Made by a program: the position numbers and the translations under genes. 48,738 nt of DNA from an uncultured Lentisphaeraceae bacterium. GTDB taxonomy: Bacteria; Verrucomicrobiota; Kiritimatiellia; RFP12; DVOR01. Positions within the stretch are counted from its first letter, which is position 1. The number at the start of each line of letters is the position of its first letter. The DNA lies in the NCBI GenBank assembly GCA_937892925.1, contig CALBHX010000065.1, positions 1-48,738 on the forward strand, read 5' to 3'. Below, in pieces: positions 7,799 through 17,000 of the stretch. The notes under the pieces were generated by a model that was not told where the DNA came from, ran no database searches, and saw nothing but the letters and a program-made list of their open reading frames with translations.

Positions 7799-9280
7799 TT
7801 AACGCAGCTCAAATCCTTTGGTTGCCAATCGAATGGCATTGAAAACGGCGGAAGCCTTGTTGAGTGTCTCTTCATACTCCTTTTCGGGGACGGAGTCATG
7901 CACGATGCCGGCTCCGGCCTGTACGGTCAGATGCCCATCCTGCAGCAGAAGCGTACGAATGGTGATGGCCAAATCCATATTCCCGGTGTTGGAAAAATAA
8001 CCTACCGCACCGCCATAAACGCCGCGCGGCCCTGGCTCCAGCTCATGAATCAGCTCCATGGCGCGCACCTTTGGCGCCCCACTTAGAGTGCCTGCGGGGA
8101 ATGTTGTCCGCAACAGGTCAAACGCATCATACGGTTCGGTCAGCAGGGCGTGAACATCGCTCACCAGATGCATCACATGTGAATAGCGCTCAATATGCAT
8201 GAAGTCTTCCACGTGAACACTCCCTGGAACGGCTGTCCGCCCCAGGTCATTACGTCCAAGATCCACCAACATCAGATGTTCCGCCCGCTCCTTCGTATCG
8301 GAGAGCAGCTCGTCTGCGGCGGCACGATCTTGCGAGGGGGTCAGCCCGCGCTTTCGCGTTCCTGCGATAGGGCGAACCGTGCTCTGCCCGTTTTCCAGGC
8401 GTACCATGGTTTCCGGAGAAGACCCCACCAGCACGAGAGAGCCAGACTTGAAGAAGAAGGTATAAGGTGAGGGATTTACGGATCGTAACGCACGGTAAAG
8501 CTGGATCGGCTCCACGTTCACATCTGCCTCAAACCGTTGCGACAGCACCACCTGGATGCATTCACCGTCGCGGATGGCCTGTTTGGCTGCATCTACCATG
8601 GCACAGAAAGTCTCTTTATCCATATTGCTTTTCAGACGCGGAGGCTCTGTTTCCGGCTGCGGCGCAGGGAGAAGCGGCCGGGGGAGATAAAAGGGTGCCT
8701 TGATCGCGTTCAGTCGGGCAAGACCATCGTCATAAGCCGCACGGAGGGTTGGGTAACGCTTGGGATCTACCACCGCCACGGCGGTCAGGGTATGCCGGAG
8801 ATTGTCGAAAATCAACAAATCATCCACCAGTAGGAAGAGTGCATCCGGTGTGGAACGGGGCGCTTTGGGCTCCGGCAACTGCTCGAAGGTATTGACCATT
8901 TCATAGCCCACATAGCCCACGGCTCCGCCAAAAAATGGCGGTAAATCCTCTGCCTCCGGCGTTTCCCCTAACAGGGGTTTAAGTGCATCCATTGGCGTGT
9001 TTTCGAACGGCAGTTCCCGGCGTCCCCTGGCATCTTGTAAAAATGCTTTGCCTTGCTCAACTGTAAAGATTCCGCGGGGTGCAAATCCAAGGAAAGAATA
9101 GCGGCTGAACTTTCCTCCTTGTCCGCAGCTCTCCAGCAGGAACACTCCTTCACGGTCTGCCACGCGTGCCAACGCGCTGACCGGAGTTTCAAGGTCTGCC
9201 AAGGTTTCCGCGGTCAGCGGAATGGGGTGCCCTTTTGTTGCACGTTCCGCAAAAGCCTCAAACGTCAGTGTCTGCTTCAT
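7799..9280 (-). CDS. trpE: Anthranilate synthase component I
   Basis: TrpE makes anthranilate from chorismate and ammonia, the committed step of tryptophan synthesis. The 493 residues include the N-terminal LLES segment used in family members for feedback binding of tryptophan, followed by RYSFLG. The C-terminal chorismate-binding domain shows GTRKRG, VDLGRNDLGR, and FPAGTLSGAPKVRAMELI with GVYGGAVGYF. It is the first gene of the seven-gene operon and lies 16 bases after the T-tract of the second leader terminator (9296-9340), so its expression should depend on read-through of the leader. No strong ribosome site is seen just before the ATG. Confidence 0.97.
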   Translation of the reverse strand: MKQTLTFEAFAERATKGHPIPLTAETLADLETPVSALARVADREGVFLLESCGQGGKFSRYSFLGFAPRGIFTVEQGKAFLQDARGRRELPFENTPMDALKPLLGETPEAEDLPPFFGGAVGYVGYEMVNTFEQLPEPKAPRSTPDALFLLVDDLLIFDNLRHTLTAVAVVDPKRYPTLRAAYDDGLARLNAIKAPFYLPRPLLPAPQPETEPPRLKSNMDKETFCAMVDAAKQAIRDGECIQVVLSQRFEADVNVEPIQLYRALRSVNPSPYTFFFKSGSLVLVGSSPETMVRLENGQSTVRPIAGTRKRGLTPSQDRAAADELLSDTKERAEHLMLVDLGRNDLGRTAVPGSVHVEDFMHIERYSHVMHLVSDVHALLTEPYDAFDLLRTTFPAGTLSGAPKVRAMELIHELEPGPRGVYGGAVGYFSNTGNMDLAITIRTLLLQDGHLTVQAGAGIVHDSVPEKEYEETLNKASAVFNAIRLATKGFELR

Positions 9281-9295
9281 CGCTTACCCTATATC

Positions 9296-9340
9296 AAAAC
9301 AAAACGCGCCTCCGGAAGTTTTCTTCTTCCCGGAGACGCG
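9296..9340 (-). terminator. Second intrinsic terminator of the trp leader (terminator B)
   Basis: On the minus strand, arms at 9326-9340 and 9305-9318 pair over about 14 bases (core CTCCGG/CCGGAG, one bulged G and one G-T pair), with a 7-base A-rich loop. The run TTTTGTTTTG follows directly. This is a strong Rho-independent terminator in front of trpE with no gene between, so it must be read through for the operon to be expressed. Confidence 0.85.
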
Positions 9341-9349
9341 CGGTTCACT

Positions 9350-9388
9350 CAAACAAAAAGGCGACCCATCTCGCAAACCTGGATCGCC
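9350..9388 (-). terminator. trp attenuator (terminator A)
   Basis: On the minus strand GGCGATCCA (9388-9380) pairs with TGGGTCGCC (9368-9360) over nine bases with one G-T pair, followed by TTTTTGTTTG. It starts 21 bases after the leader-peptide stop codon. Its 5' arm with the preceding T's (UUUUGGCGA) can instead pair with UCGCCGGAG, the 3' arm of the upstream hairpin at 9424-9449. This gives the mutually exclusive structures expected of ribosome-mediated attenuation. Confidence 0.85.
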
Positions 9389-9409
9389 AAAATCGATTTT
9401 GTCGTGTCC

Positions 9410-9487
9410 TCACAACGCAATGCGCTCCGGCGAGAAGTCTCGCCAGAGCCATCGACCCATCGCTTTGCAATAGATACAGCTGCTCAT
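9410..9487 (-). CDS. trpL: trp operon leader peptide
   Basis: A 25-codon reading frame begins ten bases after the trp promoter -10 box and ends at the TGA at 9412-9410. Codons 13 and 15 are both TGG, giving Arg-Trp-Leu-Trp-Arg, an unlikely density for a rare amino acid. A hairpin (9424-9449; GGCGAGA paired with TCTCGCC, flanked by GCTC/GAGC) begins within these Trp codons. A ribosome stalled there for lack of charged tRNA-Trp would cover its 5' arm and free its 3' arm to block terminator A. No ribosome-binding site precedes the ATG, so the leader is probably translated from a leaderless or nearly leaderless 5' end. An in-frame ATG at codon 10 is an alternative start that keeps both Trp codons. 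Confidence 0.85.
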   Translation of the reverse strand: MSSCIYCKAMGRWLWRDFSPERIAL

Positions 9488-9497
9488 AACGGCGGGA

Positions 9498-9527
9498 ATG
9501 ATACGCCTTTCAGCAGAGACCTGTCAA
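9498..9527 (-). promoter_or_regulatory. trp operon promoter
   Basis: On the minus strand a perfect TTGACA (9527-9522) is followed after 18 bases by TATCAT (9503-9498). Transcription should begin near 9491, a few bases before the leader-peptide ATG at 9487. No Trp-repressor type operator is evident. Confidence 0.85.
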
Positions 9528-9552
9528 GACTTTTTTCGAGGAAAAGAATACT

Positions 9553-9672
9553 CGGCGGGGCGGGGCGTCGCAGGTATGATACTGCCTTTTCGGCACGTTG
9601 GCAGGCTTTGAAAGCCCCTGCTCCGACCTTGCTCTGATTCTACCCCGGGTTCGTGGGGAACCCGCCCCGCCG
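9553..9672. repeat. Inverted GC-rich repeat in the trp to SNF2 gap
   Basis: CGGCGGGGCGGG at 9553-9564 and its perfect reverse complement at 9661-9672 flank about 96 bases. Inside, CGGGTTC/GAACCCG (9646-9664) forms a further 7-base hairpin. The right arm includes GAACCCGCCCCG (9658-9669), a 12-mer that recurs at 25365-25376 and 25387-25398 and, inverted, at 25414-25425. Apart from the promoter and this repeat I see nothing in 9528-9763. Confidence 0.6.
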
Positions 9673-9763
9673 CCTAGCCTAAATTTTGTTCGGTATTGAG
9701 CGTAACATCCCATAGGGGTAAAATGAAACGCGAAGCTTCTGGCGACATGAAGTTACATAGAGA

Positions 9764-12265
9764 TCAGGTTTGCGGTGTCCGGCGCAAAAGGCCGAGCAGC
9801 GTGTCGGAAGGAAGGCGAGCGAGCAGGGCGGCCGGAGTGGGGGCAACGATCTGGTCAGCTAATGCACGTTTATCACGCAACATACGGTCGATGGCGTCTT
9901 CAAGGGTGCCGCGGCAAATAAGATGATGAACAATGACCGTTCGATGTTGGCCAATTCGGTGTGCACGGTCGGTAGCCTGGTTTTCAATGGCAGGGTTCCA
10001 CCAGCGGTCAAGGTGGATGACGTGGTTGGCTTTGGTAAGGGTGAGGCCGAAGGCGCCAGCCCGCAGGGAGAGAATGAACGGCAGCGGTGAGGCATCCTGA
10101 TTGAAGGTGTCGATTTGAGCTCGTCGCTGCTGGGGAGAGAGCCCACCATGAAGAAAGGGGATTGGTTTTCCAAGCCGTTCGGAGAGCAGGCTTTGGAGCC
10201 ATTCGCCTAGGCGGACGAATTGGGTGAAGAGGAGAACGCTTTCACCGCGTGAAAGAATTTCATCAAGCAGAGGAAGAAGGACTAAAAGTTTACCGGAATG
10301 CTCGATCATGTCTGCAGCAGGCGTCTCTTCCGGCAGAAGCCCATCACAAATCTGTTTGAGGCGGGTGAGCAGCGCGAGAACGGCTCCGGTGCGTTCGCCG
10401 TTTTCGTACGTGTGAACATCGCGGGTGTAGTCGGCCAATGCCAGATCGTAGGCGGCACTTTGAGCGGGTGTGAGCGGGGCGTAGTGTTCTTGCAGAATTT
10501 TGGGCGGTAGTTCGGAGAGAATGGCAGGGTCGCTTTTAAGGCGGCGGAGAATAAAGTGCGAAACGGCGTGGCGGAGGCGTTCGGGCTCAGCGTAACGTTC
10601 AAGAAACGCACGGCGTAAACCGAAGAGTCCGGGGTTGAGAAAGTCCAACAGGCTCCACAGATCGTCCAGGCGGTTTTCAATGGGCGTACCGGTGAGGGCG
10701 AGGCGGAAGTTGGCTTGCAGGGAACGAGCGGCTTGGGCTTGCCGGGTGGCGGGGTTTTTAATGGCCTGGGCTTCATCCAGTACCAGATTAGCCCAATGGA
10801 CACGCCGAAGGGAGGTATAATCGCGCCAGAGATAACCATAGGCTGTGAGTGTAATGTCGGAGGCCTGGGCTAGTTTGGAAAATCCCTCGTGGAGAACTCG
10901 GGCAGAGCCTTCATGCCGTAACAGGCGCAGGCCGGGTGCCCAGCGGCCGAGTTCTCGCTCCCAGACGGGTAAAACAGTGAGGGGGGCAACGATGAGTGTG
11001 GGGCCGGGGCGGGAAAGAAGAAGGGCAATGGTTTGCAATGTTTTGCCCAGACCCATGTCATCGGCCAGACAAACGCCTAGCCCATGGGTGGCGGCCTGCA
11101 TGAGCCAACAAACGCCTTGCGCCTGATAGGGGCGGAGGATTTGGCGCAGAGGTAGCTCTCCCGCTGGGGGGGTCGTCATTTCGCGCAGGAAGTTCTGCAC
11201 GTCCTGCGCATCGGGCGCGATACGCAGCGCATCGGCCATAAGCAAGGGCAGCGCGGCGTGTTTGGGCAGCACGGCGGGGCCAAGCGCCTCCAATGCTCGC
11301 TGAAGTGCCGCCAAGTCAACGCACCGCCAGGCATCTTGGAGAAAGACGATCGATTTACCGGCATCGAGAAGCGCCTGCGCTTCAGCTTCGGAGAGCTCAA
11401 TATCGCCGAGTCGAACCGTTCGTACAAGTTTTACGGTTTGACCTTCCACCGCCACGGCTGTTTCGGTGATGCGGGGGACGGTTTCTTCCAATGCTGGTGG
11501 AAGGATAACGGTAAAAGCTGCTGCACGGAGCGTTGGGACGGCTTCTTTCAGGAATTGGAGAAAACGGTCGTCGCTCCACGGTTGGGGCAGGGTGAGACTT
11601 GGCGCTACGGCAAGTGCCTGACCGAGGAGCCTCCACCTTCCGGGCTCCAGTCCAATCGTTTCACGGAAGTCAATGTGCCAGCCGTCTTCGAGGCGTTTTG
11701 GACGAAAAGTCAAGGCGGCTCGCCCCCCCTCGTAGAGCGGTGCCACCCAGTTGTCCAACCTGTCGGCGAGGGTTTTGTCTGTGAGGGCAAGGCGGCTTTG
11801 AGGGGCACGCAAAGCGGCGAGCCAGGCATCCTCGGCGGTGTGAAAGGTACCTTTTGCCGCTTGCGCACGGGAGAGTGTGGTAGAGGCACATGTACGCATC
11901 CAGGTGTCGGTCAGAGCCTGAAAGAGCTCGGCATTTTTACCTTCTGGAAGAATCGTGGCTCGCCAACAGGCTCGACCATTAATAAGGCGTGGTGCTACAC
12001 GTCCGGCGGCGATCACACGCACTAGAAATGGAAAGAGCTCTGCGGCTTCCAGGAGCTCATCAGCATAAGTAACGGTAGGGGAAGAGAGCCCATGGGCGAT
12101 ACCTTGCAGTGTGTGCAGAACCCCGCGCCCTTCGAGCACCGGCTCCTTCCAGCCAACGAAAAGAAACGCGATGGCTCGCCGCAGCGTGTCATCTGGCATG
12201 TTACGGCCAAAGTCTACGCCTTGTAGGGTCAGGGAGTCTTCAGTACGGTTCAGGTGCAGTAGCAT
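9764..12265 (-). CDS. SNF2-family DNA helicase/translocase
   Basis: This 833-residue protein is a SNF2-type ATPase that should move along double-stranded DNA and remodel protein-DNA complexes; its target is unknown. The first 370 or so residues are a poorly conserved SNF2-associated region. The motor follows: Walker A in ADDMGLGKT (residues 402-409), Walker B DEAQAIKN, LTGTPIENRLDDLWSLLDFL, then the C-terminal RecA lobe with HLDRWWNPAIENQATDRAHRIGQ (motifs V and VI). In many bacteria such a protein occurs beside a SWIM-containing SNF2 protein, and here that partner is encoded from 14032 on the other strand beyond thrC. The start is 53 bases after thrC with no clear ribosome site, so it is probably co-transcribed with thrC. 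Confidence 0.92.
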   Translation of the reverse strand: MLLHLNRTEDSLTLQGVDFGRNMPDDTLRRAIAFLFVGWKEPVLEGRGVLHTLQGIAHGLSSPTVTYADELLEAAELFPFLVRVIAAGRVAPRLINGRACWRATILPEGKNAELFQALTDTWMRTCASTTLSRAQAAKGTFHTAEDAWLAALRAPQSRLALTDKTLADRLDNWVAPLYEGGRAALTFRPKRLEDGWHIDFRETIGLEPGRWRLLGQALAVAPSLTLPQPWSDDRFLQFLKEAVPTLRAAAFTVILPPALEETVPRITETAVAVEGQTVKLVRTVRLGDIELSEAEAQALLDAGKSIVFLQDAWRCVDLAALQRALEALGPAVLPKHAALPLLMADALRIAPDAQDVQNFLREMTTPPAGELPLRQILRPYQAQGVCWLMQAATHGLGVCLADDMGLGKTLQTIALLLSRPGPTLIVAPLTVLPVWERELGRWAPGLRLLRHEGSARVLHEGFSKLAQASDITLTAYGYLWRDYTSLRRVHWANLVLDEAQAIKNPATRQAQAARSLQANFRLALTGTPIENRLDDLWSLLDFLNPGLFGLRRAFLERYAEPERLRHAVSHFILRRLKSDPAILSELPPKILQEHYAPLTPAQSAAYDLALADYTRDVHTYENGERTGAVLALLTRLKQICDGLLPEETPAADMIEHSGKLLVLLPLLDEILSRGESVLLFTQFVRLGEWLQSLLSERLGKPIPFLHGGLSPQQRRAQIDTFNQDASPLPFILSLRAGAFGLTLTKANHVIHLDRWWNPAIENQATDRAHRIGQHRTVIVHHLICRGTLEDAIDRMLRDKRALADQIVAPTPAALLARLPSDTLLGLLRRTPQT

Positions 12266-12318
12266 GGGAGGGTAATAGAGAGCTCTGCGGCGAAGACGTG
12301 GCGCAAGAGTCGGAGACG

Positions 12319-13740
12319 CTAAAACCCAAAGGTGCGGCGAATGGTTTCTGGAACGGTTTCACGAGCCGTAACATCCGTAAACCGACAGGGAGCTGTCTTC
12401 AAATCGGTTAGAGCCGGGGGGCGTCCAGTATAGGCAGATAGCGCTTCGGCAGCCGCGAATTCGTCGGAGAGGGATTTCCCGGTAAGAGCTCGAAGCATGG
12501 TTATCGGGAACTTCCAGGGCGAAGCAGTGGCGGCGATGACGGTGGGGCGGCCGGTAGCGGGGAGCTCATGCAGAACCTTCCAGCCGATGGCTGTGTGCGG
12601 ATCGGCCAAATAGGCGTGGCGTTCCCAGATGTCGAGAATCGCGGATTCGGTTTCTTCCGGAGTGGCCCATCCGGCTGTAAAATGGGTTTTGAGCCGATGA
12701 AAGGCGGGCGGCGAAATTCGGAAAGAACCTTCAGCTTTCAACTGAGCCTCCCAGGTGCGTACTTCGATGGCATTTCCTTCGGTGAGCGCCCAGAGCAGCC
12801 GTTCCACGTTGGAGGAAACGAGAATATCCATGGAGGGGGTGTTGGTGACATGGAAGGGGCGGCGGGCATCATAGAGACCGGTACGGACGAAGTCGCATAC
12901 TACGCGGTTTTGGTTGGAAGCGGCAGTCAGGCGTTCAATGGGTGCTCCGAGCTGCCGGGCGTACCACGCGGCCAGCAGGTTCCCGAAGTTGCCGGTTGGC
13001 ACCACCACGTCAAAGGGGCAGGCTAGCTTTCGGGCACAATCCAGATAGTAACAAACCTGCGGGAAGAGGCGGCCGATATTGATGCTGTTGGCCGAGGAAA
13101 GCAGGCACCCGGCCGACCTGGCCTGTGCTGCGAGGTCGGTATTGGCAAAGGCGGCTTTCACTGCAGCCTGTGCGTCATCAAAATTGCCCTCAATAGCACA
13201 CGCCGCCACATTTTCTCCGGGGCAACAGACCATTTGCCGCCTCTGAATTTCAGAGGTGCCGGTTTGCGGATAGAAGACAAGCACGCGCGTGCCGGGAATG
13301 TTGGCGAAACCCTGCATGGCTGCGCTTCCAGTATCGCCGCTCGTAGCCGTGAGTACACAGACGTTTCGAATGCCGGCCTGTTTGGCGGCGTAGTGCATTA
13401 AGTGCGGCAGGAGCGTGAGCGCCACGTCCTTGAACGCATAGGTAGGGCCGTGGAATAACTCCAGAAACGAGGTGCCGCCGAAAGAGGTCAGCGGGGTGAT
13501 TTCCGCCGATCGGAATCGTGCTAACGCCTGGGAAACGGCATCAGTTCGAACGTTCTCAGGAATATCATCGAAAAACCGCGCCAGCAGGGCTTCCATGGTT
13601 GCCCGAAAGGTGGCGCCGGGCGCCAAGGGCTCCAGTTTCCCTGCCGGTACGTACAGGCCGCCATCCGGCGCAATTCCTGTCAACAGCGCTTCAGTACTGT
13701 TCACGGCGGGCGCCAAACCTCGAGTTGAACGGTATTCCAT
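12319..13740 (-). CDS. thrC: Threonine synthase
   Basis: ThrC converts O-phosphohomoserine to threonine with pyridoxal phosphate. The 473 residues match the longer enzyme class found in enterobacteria and yeast. The N-terminus MEYRSTRG is typical; Lys104 in the PTYAFKDVAL block is the cofactor lysine; TATSGDTGSAA forms the phosphate-binding loop; a VPTGNFGN segment follows near the middle. An AAGGAG ribosome site sits about eight bases before the ATG. No other threonine-pathway genes are nearby. The SNF2 gene downstream on the same strand probably shares its mRNA. Confidence 0.96.
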   Translation of the reverse strand: MEYRSTRGLAPAVNSTEALLTGIAPDGGLYVPAGKLEPLAPGATFRATMEALLARFFDDIPENVRTDAVSQALARFRSAEITPLTSFGGTSFLELFHGPTYAFKDVALTLLPHLMHYAAKQAGIRNVCVLTATSGDTGSAAMQGFANIPGTRVLVFYPQTGTSEIQRRQMVCCPGENVAACAIEGNFDDAQAAVKAAFANTDLAAQARSAGCLLSSANSINIGRLFPQVCYYLDCARKLACPFDVVVPTGNFGNLLAAWYARQLGAPIERLTAASNQNRVVCDFVRTGLYDARRPFHVTNTPSMDILVSSNVERLLWALTEGNAIEVRTWEAQLKAEGSFRISPPAFHRLKTHFTAGWATPEETESAILDIWERHAYLADPHTAIGWKVLHELPATGRPTVIAATASPWKFPITMLRALTGKSLSDEFAAAEALSAYTGRPPALTDLKTAPCRFTDVTARETVPETIRRTFGF

Positions 13741-13772
13741 GATGCGGTCTCCTTTTTACTTCTGAATAAAAC

Positions 13773-13778
13773 AGTATA
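13773..13778 (-). promoter_or_regulatory. Probable -10 box of thrC
   Basis: TATACT on the minus strand lies 32 bases upstream of the thrC ATG, in an AT-rich patch. No good -35 box is seen. The rest of the 290-base divergent gap between thrC and the SWIM helicase holds no gene I can support. Confidence 0.4.
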
Positions 13779-14017
13779 GCATAGCTTATTCGATTAACGT
13801 GTTATTCTTAAAGCGAGGTACCATTCTCTGTGTAATATGGAATGCGGCAAGCGTTTTGTAAGCTGCCTGCAGGTCTGGCGGAGGCTGGAGTGTAGGTCAT
13901 TTTTATCAGGTTGTTCCGGGCGTGAGGAAAGCCTCTCCGGGTTTGGATGCGCCGGGCGGCACAGGAGAGTTTCTCTCCCTCTCCAGTGGCGGGTGGCATG
14001 GAGTGGCGGCGATTTGT

Positions 14018-14023
14018 TACACT
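14018..14023 (+). promoter_or_regulatory. Possible -10 box of the SWIM-SNF2 gene
   Basis: TACACT lies eight bases before the ATG at 14032. There is no Shine-Dalgarno sequence. The spacing matches that seen for mutS, the trp leader and the DUF2723 gene, which supports a leaderless transcript. The -35 region is poor. Confidence 0.35.
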
Positions 14024-14031
14024 TCGCGGTT

Positions 14032-17000
14032 ATGACACTGACTCGGCAGCAGGTTTTTGGATGGGCGGCTTCAGATATCCTGGAGGCGGGGCAGAAACTC
14101 TTTTCTTCCGGGGCGGTGCAGGGCGTTCAGGCGCGGGAAAATCTTCTGGCCGGGTCTTTGAAGTTGGGTGCCTCGCGGTTTGTGGTGCGGCTGTTGGTGG
14201 GGGCAGGCGCGCCGAGGGTGCAATGCCCCTGTTCGGTGGCACGCAGCGGAAAGGTATGCTGTCATGCGGTGGCGGTGGCGTTGCAATGGGTGAAACAATC
14301 GGGGGGAGAAGAGCAGGAACCGACAGTATTTGCGGCTGAACGTGCGCCCACACGGTTGGAGATTGAAAAATGGGCGGGTCCCTCGCTGATGGCGCGCGCC
14401 GAGGGGTTGGTAAAACGGGGTGCGGTTTCCCGTGTGGGATTTCATTACCCGGTTGGGCAGGGGCTGGTTGCCAGCGGCGGCGGGGCTTTGCTGGCTACGT
14501 TTCGGATGTTGGAAAATGGGTTAGTGGAAGGAAAGTGCCCGTGCTTTGTTTCGCGGGATCAGGGGTTGCTGTGCGAGCACATCATTGCGGTGGCATTGGG
14601 GGTGATGCATCAGTTTGGCAGCGCGGAACATCGCCGCTATTATGCCGAAGAGCGTGCGCATGCAGCGCGGCTGGCCGGGGCTAAAGGAATGATTGCCCGC
14701 GGTGCGGGTGGAGCCCCAGCTCGGATTCGGGTGTTTCTGCCTTCGGATGTGCCCGGACAGTTCGCTCAGGGCGCGGTACGGGTGGCTGTGCGGATTTTTG
14801 TCGATGAGAAGCCATTTAAACCGCAGGAGCTGCCGCCGGTGAAATACACGTTTCCGCCTGGCGATGAAGTGGTGATGAGCGTGCTTGAAGATCTCGCTGG
14901 CGGGCCTTTTATGGATTTGCTGACGTTGCCGGCGGCGGACTTCCTTTCGGTGCTTCGGTGCGGGATGCGTTGCTGGATCGGCTTCGCTGCGAATAAACAG
15001 CGGCTTGCGGTGGCGGAGACGGCGGTAGACACGTCATTGATGTTGGAAGCCAGGCCGGAAGAGTCCGTATTGGCCTTAAAACTTTTAACGCCGCCACAGG
15101 GGCAATGTTTGGTCGCTGGGCATCAGGGGTTCTGGTTCACTCAAACGGGCGCTGCACCGTTGGCGCGGACGCTTCCCACTCCGTTTCATTCGCTTTACCG
15201 GCAGGAGGAACGGATTCCGCGGGAACGGGTGGCAGACTTCTTTCACGCGGAATGGCCGATGCTCACCGCGCAGCTGCCGGTGGATTCGGCAAGCGTAACG
15301 CCGGATATGTTCTCTTATACGCCGGGAACGCCGCGCTTTCGTCTGGAACTCACGGGTTCGGAAGTTTCGGTGGCTGCCAAACTGCGGGTAGGGTATGGGG
15401 CAGTTTGGGTGACGGCGGGTGTGCCGCAGGAGATCTCCGAGCCGGATCCGGAAGACTTTTATCATGCCTACGGGCGGAACTTGGAAGCTGAACAGACGGC
15501 AATGGATCGTGTACGGCAAATGGGGTTCTGTGGAAGCCACGGGGATGATCTGGGGGCAATTGTCGGTTCAAGGGCTGTCTTAAACCTTCTGGGCACTTAC
15601 GTGCCTGCATTGCATCGGGATGGGTGGGAAGTGGCGCTCTCCGGTCCGGTGGAGACTCTTCAGGCTTCTGCCAAGATGTTGGTTCCTCGTGTGTCTATTC
15701 GGTCGTCTGCGGATAAAAAGACGTTTGATGTTTCAGTAACTTACGTCTCTACAGATGGTTCACTGCACGCTTCGCCTGCAGAGGTGGAGCAGGCATTGGC
15801 TTACGGCAATGCCTATATTGAACATAAGGACGGCCCGTTGTTATTGGATATCGGCGCCGTGCGCACGCTGCGGGAAACACTGCAATCGTGTCATGCAAAA
15901 CGCCCGGGAGCCGCAGGTGCCGGGCAGGTGGCGGCCATCCATGCGCCATTCGTGCAGGCGGCGTTGGAACGGTTGAGCGGTGTGTCGTTTGAGGCCGAGC
16001 CGGATTGGAAGGCGCGTGCAGCGGCGCAGAACCGCCGCCGGGCTCCGGAGCCGGTGCCTTTGGGCTCGCTGGAAACGATTCTCCGCCCTTATCAAAAAGC
16101 GGGTGTTTATTGGCTTCGTTTTCTGGAAGAATGCGGTTTCTGCGGTATTCTGGCAGATGAGATGGGGCTGGGGAAAACGCTTCAAACGCTGACGTGGTTG
16201 CATTTGCCGCGCAGCCGGGAGACCGCACGGGGGTTGCCGTCATTGATTGTTTGTCCCACTTCACTGGTCGAAAATTGGCGGCGGGAAGCGGAGAAGTTTG
16301 TGCCGGGTTTACGCTGCCTTACGCTTTCCGGGACACATCGCGCAGCCGCATTCGCACAGGTTCCAGACTGTGATCTGGTAATCACCAGCTATGCGCTGAT
16401 TCGGCGCGATATCGCTTTTCATGCACAGGCTCGGTATGCCGCGGTGATTCTTGACGAGGCGCAGGCCATCAAGAACCAGCGCACGCAAAATGCTCTGGCC
16501 GTGAAACAACTGCAGGCAGATACGCGTCTGGTGCTTTCCGGCACGCCGATAGAAAACAGCGTAGCAGATTTGTGGAGTATCATGGACTTTCTCATGCCGC
16601 ACTATCTGGGCTCCTATTCGGAGTTTCAGGTGGCCTATGAGGACCCTGTGGCGCAGGGAGGTGCCGTGGCTGAACGCGCACAGGAGCGGCTGCGCGACAA
16701 ACTGCATCCTTTCCTTCTGCGCCGCCAGAAAAAGGATGTTGCCAAAGATTTGCCGGATAAGATTCGTTCGGTGATGTATTGCGAACTAACGCCTGCTCAA
16801 CGCGCTGTGTATGAGCCCATACATGCGGAAGTTCGTGCCAGTATTCGGGGGTTGGCGCGCGAGAAAGGTGAACGCTCCAAGTTTGAGATGTTGGCGCAGT
16901 TGATGCGCCTACGGCAAATCTGCTGCGATCTACGCCTGCTGAAACAACGTTCTCTGAAGCCAGGAGAGGCACCTTCTGCCAAACTGGACGCATTGATGGA

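Noticed and set aside
9560..9670. tRNA-like GGGTTCG segment in the trp to SNF2 gap
   Set aside because: The flanks do not form an acceptor stem or an anticodon arm; the segment belongs to the GC-rich inverted repeat.
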